A DNA stretch of 6,903 nucleotides. Source: Acidobacteriaceae bacterium (GTDB lineage: Bacteria; Acidobacteriota; Terriglobia; Terriglobales; Acidobacteriaceae). The DNA lies in the NCBI GenBank assembly GCA_027364815.1, contig DAHXOQ010000152.1:1-6903 (forward strand). Direction: 5' to 3'. Both the position numbers and the translations under genes were made by a program. Below, one piece after another: positions 1 through 6,203 of this stretch (position 1 is the stretch's first letter; each line of letters begins with the position of its first letter). A model generated the notes under the pieces. It was given only the letters and a program-made list of their open reading frames with translations. It ran no database searches and was not told the origin of the DNA.

Positions 1-394
1 CTGGCATCGGCGCAACCTCTGTGGCGAGTGCGAGGAAGTGCTGGAATTGGCCCTCTTGCGTGGGCTTGTTGTAGTAAGGATTGGCGCTGAGAATAGCGGT
101 AAGGCCATTGACTTCTTTGAGCAGCGCGGCCTGGCGGAGAAGCGTGCGCGTCGAATTCGAAGTGCAGCCGGACCAGACGGGAACGCGGCCCTCGGCAGCG
201 TCGATGACGATGCGCGTGACGCGCAGCCCCTCTTCGTCGAGAGTTGCTGCTTCACCGGTAGAACCGCAGGCGACAAGGAAGTCGATGCCGGAATCAATCT
301 GCCAGCGGACGAGCGAGCGGAGTGCGGGTTCATCAATTGAGCCGTCAGCGAGAAAAGGTGTAATGAGAGCGGTGCCGCAACCAGTGGTTTCCAT
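1..394 (-). CDS. dapA: 4-hydroxy-tetrahydrodipicolinate synthase, N-terminal part (cut by window edge)
   Basis: The product condenses pyruvate with aspartate semialdehyde in the cytoplasm, the committed step toward diaminopimelate and lysine. The minus strand reads 131 codons before the window ends, about 45% of a usual ~290-residue DapA. Seen: the N-terminal strand GTALITPF (residues 7-14), the substrate-binding loop GSTGE (44-48, where GTTGE is more common) and NPYYNKPTQEG (105-115), whose second Tyr (108) matches the catalytic-triad Tyr107 of E. coli DapA. The Schiff-base lysine, near residue 161 in E. coli, lies outside the window. The ATG at 394-392 is the first possible start, because an in-frame TGA lies two codons upstream; a GGATGAG stretch just before it can serve as ribosome binding site. 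Other members of the aldolase superfamily share these motifs, but lysC and dapB nearby favour DapA. Confidence 0.93.
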   Translation of the reverse strand, partial: METTGCGTALITPFLADGSIDEPALRSLVRWQIDSGIDFLVACGSTGEAATLDEEGLRVTRIVIDAAEGRVPVWSGCTSNSTRTLLRQAALLKEVNGLTAILSANPYYNKPTQEGQFQHFLALATEVAPMP

Positions 395-405
395 AGCTCA
401 TCCAT

Positions 406-411
406 TTTATA
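406..411 (-). promoter_or_regulatory. Possible -10 box of dapA
   Basis: Read on the minus strand this is TATAAA, inside TTATAAAAT, 11 bases before the dapA ATG. If used as a -10 box, transcription would start only a few bases upstream of the ATG and give a nearly leaderless mRNA. No good -35 hexamer stands 16-18 bases upstream, so the call is weak. Confidence 0.22.
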
Positions 412-506
412 ACGCGGGGTCGTGGCAAATCTGATGGAGCAAAACGGTTATGTCGAGTTGGTTGAATGCTCGAAAATTGAAGTTGGCCCCCAAAGTGCGT
501 TTTAGA

Positions 507-523
507 GGGGAGGGGGAGGGGGG
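507..523 (+). repeat. G-rich tract (three G runs)
   Basis: Runs of four, five and six G are separated by single A bases, with GG three bases further on after TA. The plus strand is a purine-only tract that could form a G-quadruplex, certainly a two-tetrad one; a three-tetrad form lacks a clean fourth run of three G. The complementary strand, which would lie in a long dapA leader, is pure pyrimidine. The tract is seen directly; any function is inference. Confidence 0.5.
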
Positions 524-660
524 TAGGCTGTGAAACTGTGACGATTGACATTCATGCGGCGCGCAAGCTGGACGAATTGAGAGTTGAGCTCATGCATGAC
601 ATCATTGTGAGGCAAGTGAGCGTAATGTTCTGCAAGTAGTTACGGTGTGGCTCTTTGTGT

Positions 661-689
661 TTGTGAAGGTAATTTTACGTACGTATAAG
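661..689 (+). promoter_or_regulatory. Sigma70-like promoter of the lipoprotein gene
   Basis: TTGTGA (661-666) and TATAAG (684-689) match the -35 and -10 consensus at 4/6 and 5/6 positions, with the ideal 17-bp spacer. Transcription would begin near 696 and leave a leader of about 125 bases before the ATG at 823. Orientation and position fit the lipoprotein gene. Confidence 0.5.
676..685. promoter_or_regulatory. 10-bp perfect palindrome overlapping the -10 box
   Basis: TACGTACGTA is fully self-complementary and its last two bases are the first two of the proposed -10 box. This is a typical place for a repressor half-site pair, but ten bases can be palindromic by chance and no known regulator motif was recognised. 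Confidence 0.25.
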
Positions 690-812
690 ATGTAGCCAAC
701 TTATGCGACCATCTTCTTTTATTCAAGTCAGTCAAATCTCGATCTAAGCGGTAGTAACTTTTGCAAACTATTGTTAGAATTGCAACGAATTTATTTCATT
801 CGGGCAAGTGTC

Positions 813-817
813 GGGGG
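813..817 (+). promoter_or_regulatory. Ribosome binding site deciding the ATG at 823
   Basis: Five G bases followed by AAG lie just before the ATG, with five bases between the G run and the start codon. GGGGG pairs with the anti-Shine-Dalgarno CCUCC through one G-U wobble. It favours the ATG at 823 over the in-frame GTG at 808, which lies upstream of this site and has no comparable site of its own. Confidence 0.5.
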
Positions 818-822
818 AAGTC

Positions 823-3800
823 ATGTTGTTGGATGCTATTTTCTGCAATGGTTCCGGACGTTTTAAAAAGGGTATGACAGGTGCAGCAGTTCTTCTGCTT
901 GCGTCGTTCACCCTGGCTGGTTGTTCAAGTGGTTCTGGAAGTGGTTCAGGATCGGGTGGAATCAACAATCCTGTTCCGACGATCACCACTCTGAGTCCAT
1001 CTTCTGCCACAGTAGGTACAGGCTCATTCACATTAACGGTCAGTGGCACGAATTTTGTATCCGGAGCGGCCGTGAACTGGAATGGCCAATCTCTGCCTAC
1101 GACGATGGCGGGTGTCAACCAACTAACAGCAACAGTCCAAGCCTCCGATATAGCGAGCACTGGCACAGAAAAAGTAACAGTTTCAAATCCTTCGCCGGGT
1201 GGAGGAGCGTCGTCGGCGCTCTCATTCACAGTGCAGCCACCGCTTCCACCGCTAACCTCAAGGACTGACTGGAAGTATTTGGGATCGAAGGTGGATGCCG
1301 GCGCTGATAATAGTTCGGCACCACAATTTCTGCTTTACGACCCAAGCCACAACCAGATTTTTGTTTCAGTGCCTGGAATGAATGTTGTTGAGGTATTCAG
1401 CACGCAGACTCATCTACAGACGGCGGCGATTCCAGTGCCTACTCCATTGGGGATGGATATTTCTCTTGATTCAACAATGGTGTATGTGGGAACAGGAACG
1501 GCTTTTCTTTATGTAATTGACCCGGTGAAACTGCACGTTAAGCAGATTCTAAATTCCGCTGATGTATATCCGGGAGGATTTTCATCAGCATCTCCCTTTG
1601 TGCTGAACAATGGGTCACTCTATGTAGTGCCTGGTTTTGGTATAGACGGATCAGGCGCGCCAGTACTCTGGTCACTTTCGCAGAGTACGGCGCAAGTTCT
1701 TAATCCTCCGGTAGACGGTGCAGCTACGCGCAGCGGGGATCATTCTTCGGTTGTAATGGCTTCATATGGAACGGGTGGAGATATTGCTGTGTACAGCGCG
1801 GCGACTAACCAGTTCATCACCACACCTTACGTTGCAGGGGATATTGTGGAGCGCGTGGCGGCCAATCCTGTTATTGATCAGTTAGCAGTCTCAGATCTTG
1901 ATGGAAATGTGTACATCTATAACAGTCAACTCACTCTTTTGGGTTCAATCCGTATTGAACCTGTAGGCCAATCCGGTGGTCAACGGCTGAATGGAATGGT
2001 TTTTTCAGCTGATGGATTGCTGTTGCATTTGTTTGTGGATGACACGATACAGGAGTACGACACAACTACATTTCAACTGCAGGCGGCTATGGGCCAACCG
2101 TACAGTCTGGGTACATTTGCAGAACCTTTACCGTTTGCTGAAGATGGTACGGGACTGATTTATGCGATCAATGAGGAAGGTGTGGACTTTATTGATGTAA
2201 GCACTATCAAGAGCACCGGTCTCACCTCACTACCTTATGGATATGGGTATGGTCTGGATTACCTCAAAGCAAACACCGGGCCAATTGCAGGTGGAATAGC
2301 AAACAGCAGCGGGATTGGGGCACCGGGGAGTGAGCCAACAACGGTGGCGACAGCGTATTTCGGTTCGACACCTGTATGGGATTTATATGCCTCGGGCAAC
2401 CAGTACAGCTTTGTATCACCCGCATTGACTACGCCGGGAGCTGAGAACATGCTGTTAACACTGAGTGATAGCACACCGTTGCTTGCACCGCTGGCTTTCA
2501 GCTATGGGCCGGATGTGGTGCGATTGGTAACCACGGCAAGTGGTGCGGATGGTAGCGGCAATGGATTTTTAGTGGGGTATGGATTCGGAAACAACACGGA
2601 CTCATTGAAGGTGACAGTAGGTGGGCAGACGGCTACAGTGACCAGCTTTACGGCGAATTTTCCGGATCTTGACATACCATTTCCAACGCCGATTATTGGC
2701 GTGAACTTCACGATACCCAAGGGTACAGCTGGGCTGGCGGATGTGACACTTACAACATCTTCGGGGACCAAGACACTCTCCAGCGTATTTCAATACACCG
2801 GCGCAACCACTTTACACGCAAGTACAGCGCCACTCATGGCCGGTGTTTACGACGCGGTTCACAAAGTAATTTATTTCACCTCTACTAATCAGATATTGAC
2901 TTGGTCGGTTTCGGCAGATCAGTGGCTAAGCCCAATCACAGTGCCCAACAGCAAGACAGCGCAACTGATTGGGATTTCCATATCGCCGAATGGACAACTG
3001 TTGGCAGCAAGCGATCAGGGCAACCAGGCAGTAGTCGTCCTCAATCCTGATTCGCCGCAGTCAATTGTAAGCTGGGCTGTTCCAAACGGCGGATTCGGGT
3101 TATCACCTGTGTCTGTGGCTGCGACTGACCAGGGGACGGTGTACTTCGATCTTTCATTCGCTTATAGCTATGGTTTTGGGACGCGTTGCCAGTCTGACAA
3201 TATGTGGATGCTTGACAGTACGAGTGGAGCGACCACAGATCTGGATCCTCTGGGTTCGACTCTTCAATTTTGCATTTATATAACTGACCCAGTGCTAGTG
3301 AGTCCAGATGGAAGTACGATTTATTTGAACGCTGGCGGATTGCTTACGGCTTATGACGTGGCAAGCGGTACGTGGAGCAATCTGGATGTATCAGGTGAGA
3401 CACCGGCAGATATGGCACTCTCAACAGATGGGTCGCGACTAGTCGGCGATTTTTCACTCTTCGATACGACCACAGGATACCTGGGAAGTTTGGCATGGTC
3501 TGACATGGCTCTTTCTGACAATCAAACCATGCTACTCGGCGAAAAGATGGACGAGACAGGGGCAGTGATGTTCCAGCCGTGGTCGAATGCTCTTGACATC
3601 GTAGACCTCGGTCACATGGTGCAGATACAACGCATCGCATTACCACTGACAGCACCCAATGTCTTCGACTCACTAGTATGGGATGGAGACAATGATACCG
3701 CCTATATGATTGTCAGCGGTGGAGTTCTTGAGATTCCATTGACGCCCTTGCCAATTGTGCTGCGCTCTTCAAGTCCAAGCTCGGGGAACGCAGGATCCGT

Positions 3801-4095
3801 GGTGACATTGCTGGGTAGTGGATTTGGGTCAGGCATGACGGCGAAAGTCGATGGTGCCGCTGTAGCGATCACCCTGGTTGATGAGCATACGGCTACACTC
3901 ACGATGCCATCACACACAAATGGAGCCGCAGTAATTACCGTGACAGCACAGAATGGACGATCAGCCTTTCTGGATCCCGGTTTTATGTATGGAAGTGGAG
4001 AAGCGAAAAGAAAACCCTCTACAGTGCAGCCTACTCGTCGTAGTGGTGTGCACAAGAAAGAATCGCAGGCGCGACTGCTTTACAGTGTTCCGTAA
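823..4095 (+). CDS. Large TIG/IPT and beta-propeller lipoprotein, function unknown
   Basis: The gene encodes 1090 residues, probably a lipid-anchored envelope protein. A type II signal peptide has a basic stretch (RFKK, 15-18), a hydrophobic core and the lipobox LAGC with Cys34 as lipid attachment site, then a Gly/Ser linker to about 46. Domains read from sequence: TIG/IPT (about 50-138, 'TLSPSSATVG', 'VSGTNFVSG'), first beta-propeller-like part (150-470), degenerate TIG (about 500-560), a clearer TIG (565-659, 'GYGFG', 'VTVGGQTATVTSF'), second propeller-like part (665-972, 'SPNGQ', 'SPDGSTIYL') and a last TIG (974-1056). The two propellers look related to each other. The last 30 or so residues are strongly basic and fit no domain. 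Cys789 and Cys817 are the only cysteines after the anchor. Such folds usually bind ligands or proteins; no catalytic motif is seen. The gene stands alone on its strand and is poorer in G+C than dapA, dapB and lysC. An in-frame GTG at 808 is the alternative start. Confidence 0.9.
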   Translation: MLLDAIFCNGSGRFKKGMTGAAVLLLASFTLAGCSSGSGSGSGSGGINNPVPTITTLSPSSATVGTGSFTLTVSGTNFVSGAAVNWNGQSLPTTMAGVNQLTATVQASDIASTGTEKVTVSNPSPGGGASSALSFTVQPPLPPLTSRTDWKYLGSKVDAGADNSSAPQFLLYDPSHNQIFVSVPGMNVVEVFSTQTHLQTAAIPVPTPLGMDISLDSTMVYVGTGTAFLYVIDPVKLHVKQILNSADVYPGGFSSASPFVLNNGSLYVVPGFGIDGSGAPVLWSLSQSTAQVLNPPVDGAATRSGDHSSVVMASYGTGGDIAVYSAATNQFITTPYVAGDIVERVAANPVIDQLAVSDLDGNVYIYNSQLTLLGSIRIEPVGQSGGQRLNGMVFSADGLLLHLFVDDTIQEYDTTTFQLQAAMGQPYSLGTFAEPLPFAEDGTGLIYAINEEGVDFIDVSTIKSTGLTSLPYGYGYGLDYLKANTGPIAGGIANSSGIGAPGSEPTTVATAYFGSTPVWDLYASGNQYSFVSPALTTPGAENMLLTLSDSTPLLAPLAFSYGPDVVRLVTTASGADGSGNGFLVGYGFGNNTDSLKVTVGGQTATVTSFTANFPDLDIPFPTPIIGVNFTIPKGTAGLADVTLTTSSGTKTLSSVFQYTGATTLHASTAPLMAGVYDAVHKVIYFTSTNQILTWSVSADQWLSPITVPNSKTAQLIGISISPNGQLLAASDQGNQAVVVLNPDSPQSIVSWAVPNGGFGLSPVSVAATDQGTVYFDLSFAYSYGFGTRCQSDNMWMLDSTSGATTDLDPLGSTLQFCIYITDPVLVSPDGSTIYLNAGGLLTAYDVASGTWSNLDVSGETPADMALSTDGSRLVGDFSLFDTTTGYLGSLAWSDMALSDNQTMLLGEKMDETGAVMFQPWSNALDIVDLGHMVQIQRIALPLTAPNVFDSLVWDGDNDTAYMIVSGGVLEIPLTPLPIVLRSSSPSSGNAGSVVTLLGSGFGSGMTAKVDGAAVAITLVDEHTATLTMPSHTNGAAVITVTAQNGRSAFLDPGFMYGSGEAKRKPSTVQPTRRSGVHKKESQARLLYSVP

Positions 4096-4097
4096 TG

Positions 4098-4116
4098 TTG
4101 TTGCCAATTACAACAA
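4098..4116. terminator. Weak stem-loop between convergent genes
   Basis: TTGTTG and CAACAA form a 6-bp inverted repeat around a 7-base loop in the 26-nt gap between the two convergent stop codons. Being symmetric it could act for both genes, but it is A/T-rich and no T run follows on either strand, so it is at best a weak intrinsic terminator. Confidence 0.3.
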
Positions 4117-4121
4117 GCGGA

Positions 4122-5432
4122 TTATTTCGATGGATCGACGAGAGCCTGGTAAACCAGAATGCGGCTTTCTGGATCGACTGGCGGCCACGGGTAAGCAATT
4201 TGGATCATTCCCACAAAAACAATGTCGTTCTCCGGATCGATCCAGAACCAGGTTCCGGCAGCGCCATTCCAGCCAAAAGTGCCTTTGCCTTCAGGCTGGT
4301 TGACTGCCGATGGATCCGTGTCCACTTCAACGTTGTATCCGTACCCGAGGCCACGCCCGACCGGCGCGGTTTTGACTCCGCGCGGCAGGTGGTTGGAACT
4401 CATCAGCTTCACCGTTGAGGGAGAAAGATAACGATGGCCATCGAGTTCGCCGTGATTGGCGAGCATCTGGGCAAAGCGGTAGTAATCCTCGGCAGTCGAA
4501 ACCAATCCGCCTCCGCCTGACGCCGCAGTTGGCTGTTCTGAGTCAGGTGTGTTGAGCCCTGCATCATCTGGCAGCAGATTACCCTGCTTGTCTGCCTTGT
4601 AAGCAACTGCGAAGCGGCTGCGCTTTTCGGCTGGCACATAGAATCCGGCATCGCGCATGCCGAGTGGTTTGAAGATGTTGTCGTGCATGAAATCAGGAAG
4701 TGATTGACCGGAGAGCCTCTCGACAATGACGCCTTCAATGTCCATGGAGACGCTGTAATTCCATGTTGTACCCGGCTGATGCGCAAGTGGCAGCTTGGCC
4801 ATGAGGTCGATGAAATCCTGCGGAGTTTTTGCTCCGAGAACTTTGGCGTCCTTGTACATTTGATCGACGGCAGTGTCGGCCAGAAATCCATAGGTGAAGC
4901 CGGCTGTGTGCGTCATCAGATCGACCATGGTGGGAGCATGATCCGGATCAACGAGAATCATTTTTCCGGCTATATCGAAGCCGTTAAAAACTTTGAGATG
5001 CGCAAACTCGGGAATGAACTTCGAGACCGGGTCCGAAGGCTGCCACTTGCCCTGCTCGTAGAGGGTCATCATGGCGAGACCGGTCACGGGCTTGGTCATC
5101 GAATAATCGCGGAAGATGGTATCGCGGGTCATCAGCGCGCCGCTTGCAAGATCGCGCTGGCCGTAAGCCCAGTAGTCAACAACCTTTCCGTGACGGGCAA
5201 GGATTGTGACTACGCCTGAGATTTTCTTGTCATCGACGGTCTGCTTCATGTACTGATGCAGGCGCTCAAGCCGTTCTGAGGAGAAACCAACCGACTCGGG
5301 CTTGACGACAGTCATGTCGAGTGCGTGCTGATTTTCGGATGCCTTCTGCTGGGCTGTACAGGAGAAAGCAAGCGCAAAAAGAGCTATTAGCAGGGCATTT
5401 TTACGGTAGGCAAAGAATTGGAAGTGGCGCAA
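4122..5432 (-). CDS. Secreted serine hydrolase, beta-lactamase / family VIII esterase fold
   Basis: From the TTG at 5432 the protein has 436 residues. Residues 1-27 look like a Sec signal peptide: an n-region with Arg and Lys (RHFQFFAYRKN), a core rich in Ala, Leu and Phe, and likely cleavage after Ala27 in SCTA|QQ. Cys25 is preceded by AFS, a poor lipobox. Motifs of the serine beta-lactamase-like superfamily follow: SMTK (111-114), giving nucleophile Ser111 and Lys114; HTAG (175-178); a Tyr motif YSV (226-228) in place of the YxN of class C beta-lactamases; and WNG (388-390) before AAGTWFWIDP. The YSx form is typical of family VIII carboxylesterases such as EstB, so an esterase or peptidase role is as likely as beta-lactam hydrolysis. 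The substrate cannot be told. The next genes upstream on the same strand are dapB and lysC, but an 83-nt gap with its own candidate promoter suggests separate expression. Confidence 0.88.
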   Translation of the reverse strand: MRHFQFFAYRKNALLIALFALAFSCTAQQKASENQHALDMTVVKPESVGFSSERLERLHQYMKQTVDDKKISGVVTILARHGKVVDYWAYGQRDLASGALMTRDTIFRDYSMTKPVTGLAMMTLYEQGKWQPSDPVSKFIPEFAHLKVFNGFDIAGKMILVDPDHAPTMVDLMTHTAGFTYGFLADTAVDQMYKDAKVLGAKTPQDFIDLMAKLPLAHQPGTTWNYSVSMDIEGVIVERLSGQSLPDFMHDNIFKPLGMRDAGFYVPAEKRSRFAVAYKADKQGNLLPDDAGLNTPDSEQPTAASGGGGLVSTAEDYYRFAQMLANHGELDGHRYLSPSTVKLMSSNHLPRGVKTAPVGRGLGYGYNVEVDTDPSAVNQPEGKGTFGWNGAAGTWFWIDPENDIVFVGMIQIAYPWPPVDPESRILVYQALVDPSK

Positions 5433-5439
5433 GAGATGG

Positions 5440-5445
5440 CTCCTT
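5440..5445 (-). promoter_or_regulatory. Ribosome binding site deciding the TTG start of the serine hydrolase
   Basis: The minus strand reads AAGGAG, followed after seven bases by an in-frame TTG at 5432-5430. This near-perfect Shine-Dalgarno site places the start directly before a standard signal peptide. The only upstream in-frame ATG (5480-5478) would add 16 residues before the n-region, and lies upstream of the likely transcription start. Confidence 0.7.
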
Positions 5446-5470
5446 GGATTGGCGCTTGAAATACCGACCC

Positions 5471-5497
5471 AATATATCATCTTCTGAAAAACTTCAA
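5471..5497 (-). promoter_or_regulatory. Possible promoter of the serine hydrolase gene
   Basis: On the minus strand TATATT (5476-5471) matches the -10 consensus at 5/6 positions. TTGAAG (5497-5492) resembles a -35 box but leaves only a 15-base spacer. Transcription would begin near 5464, giving a leader of about 30 bases that contains the AAGGAG site and excludes the upstream ATG. Confidence 0.35.
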
Positions 5498-5508
5498 GTT
5501 TGCAGAAG
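5481..5508. other. Long imperfect stem-loop after dapB
   Basis: Outer arms CTTCTG (5481-5486) and CAGAAG (5503-5508) pair over 6 bp. Inner arms AAACT (5489-5493) and AGTTT (5497-5501) pair over 5 bp around a 3-base loop, with a small asymmetric bulge (AA against G) between the two stems. It begins 8 bases past the dapB stop codon. No T tract follows on the minus strand, so it is not a classical intrinsic terminator; it may be an RNA 3'-end stabiliser, a weak terminator or an operator. Confidence 0.5.
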
Positions 5509-5515
5509 GGAAGAA

Positions 5516-6193
5516 TTAGAGCTGATCGAAGATCTCGCGGAACTCCCAGACGCCACTTTTACCTGAAACCCATTCTGCCGCACGGACTGCACCAATGGCG
5601 AAGCCTTCGCGGGAGTGGGCATTGTGGCGAAGTTCGAGGGTGTCGGCAGCACTGGTAGCGGTGACAACGTGCTCACCCTTGGCGTCGCCGATGCGGTGCG
5701 AGGTGATTTCGATTTTAGAGTCGGGGTGCGCGGCTTCGATAATTTGACGGAGTGTAATAGCGGTGCCTGATGGGGCGTCGAGCTTGGTGGTGTGGTGAGT
5801 TTCAGTAATTTGGAAGCTGTAACCGTCGAGCTTGGCGAGTTCCGCAGCCATCTTGAAAAGACGCATGACGCCAATTGAAAAATTAGTACCGAAGAGCAGT
5901 GCGCTTTTGTGTGTAGTGGCCAGCGCTCTCATCTCTTCCAGATGCGCATACCAGCCAGTAGTGCCGACGACGATGCGGCCGCCTGCTCCGAGGATGGCGC
6001 GCATATTTTCAAGAGCGGCTTCAGGCATGGTGAAGTCTATGAAGGCATCGACGTTGCGGACCAGCTCTGGAGTGAGTGCGCACGCGTGTGGGTTGTCAAT
6101 CTCGTCGAGCGCCCAGACCTGGTGGCCACGTGAGCGCGCAATCTCTGCGACGAGTGAGCCGGTTTTGCCTTTGCCTAATACAAGAAGATTCAT
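5516..6193 (-). CDS. dapB: 4-hydroxy-tetrahydrodipicolinate reductase (compact form)
   Basis: The enzyme reduces the DapA product with NAD(P)H to tetrahydrodipicolinate in the cytoplasm. Seen over 225 residues: the Rossmann nucleotide-binding loop GKGKTG (7-12), DFT (53-55), GTTGW (77-81), NFSIGV (104-109), and the family signature ETHHTTKLDAPSGTA (131-145), in which His133, His134 and Lys137 correspond to the catalytic His-His...Lys of E. coli DapB. SHRIGDAKGEH (165-175) and the C-terminal EGFAIGAVRAAEWV (196-209) also fit. It is about 45 residues shorter than E. coli DapB (273); the shortening lies mainly in the N-terminal half, between the Rossmann loop and DFT. The ATG lies 10 nt after the lysC stop with no clear ribosome binding site, which suggests translational coupling within a lysC-dapB operon. 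Confidence 0.95.
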   Translation of the reverse strand: MNLLVLGKGKTGSLVAEIARSRGHQVWALDEIDNPHACALTPELVRNVDAFIDFTMPEAALENMRAILGAGGRIVVGTTGWYAHLEEMRALATTHKSALLFGTNFSIGVMRLFKMAAELAKLDGYSFQITETHHTTKLDAPSGTAITLRQIIEAAHPDSKIEITSHRIGDAKGEHVVTATSAADTLELRHNAHSREGFAIGAVRAAEWVSGKSGVWEFREIFDQL

Positions 6194-6203
6194 AGTTCAG
6201 AGA

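Larger units (their letters stand above)
395..822. other. Divergent intergenic region between dapA and the lipoprotein gene
   Basis: This 428-bp stretch separates two divergent genes and should hold both promoters. I see no convincing coding sequence: the one open frame at its left end only continues an out-of-frame shadow of dapA. It contains a G-rich tract (507-523), a sigma70-like promoter pointing right (661-689), a 10-bp palindrome overlapping that promoter (676-685) and an A/T-rich box close to the dapA start (406-411). The right half is clearly A/T-richer than the flanking pathway genes. No riboswitch fold or tRNA was recognised. Confidence 0.7.

Noticed and set aside
545..550. TTGACA hexamer, a perfect -35 consensus on the plus strand
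   Set aside because: No -10-like hexamer lies 16-18 bases downstream; the sequence there is G+C-rich. The pair at 661-689 is much better.
345..551. Minus-strand small open frame overlapping the dapA start
   Set aside because: It is out of frame with dapA, and its composition follows the C/T-only tract and the dapA codons. No ribosome binding site was seen.
935..960. Short Gly/Ser-coding repeat that looks like a tandem DNA repeat
   Set aside because: It encodes the flexible linker after the lipoprotein cysteine, and its codons vary, so it is explained by the protein.
4122..4320. Recurrent GGATC / GGATCGA motifs near the end of the serine hydrolase gene
   Set aside because: They fall in coding sequence at irregular spacing, mostly encoding Asp-Pro or similar residue pairs, and show no arrangement suggesting an element.
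4704..5219. 171-codon plus-strand open frame opposite the serine hydrolase
   Set aside because: It is fully antisense to a gene with intact catalytic motifs and shows no motif or ribosome binding site of its own.
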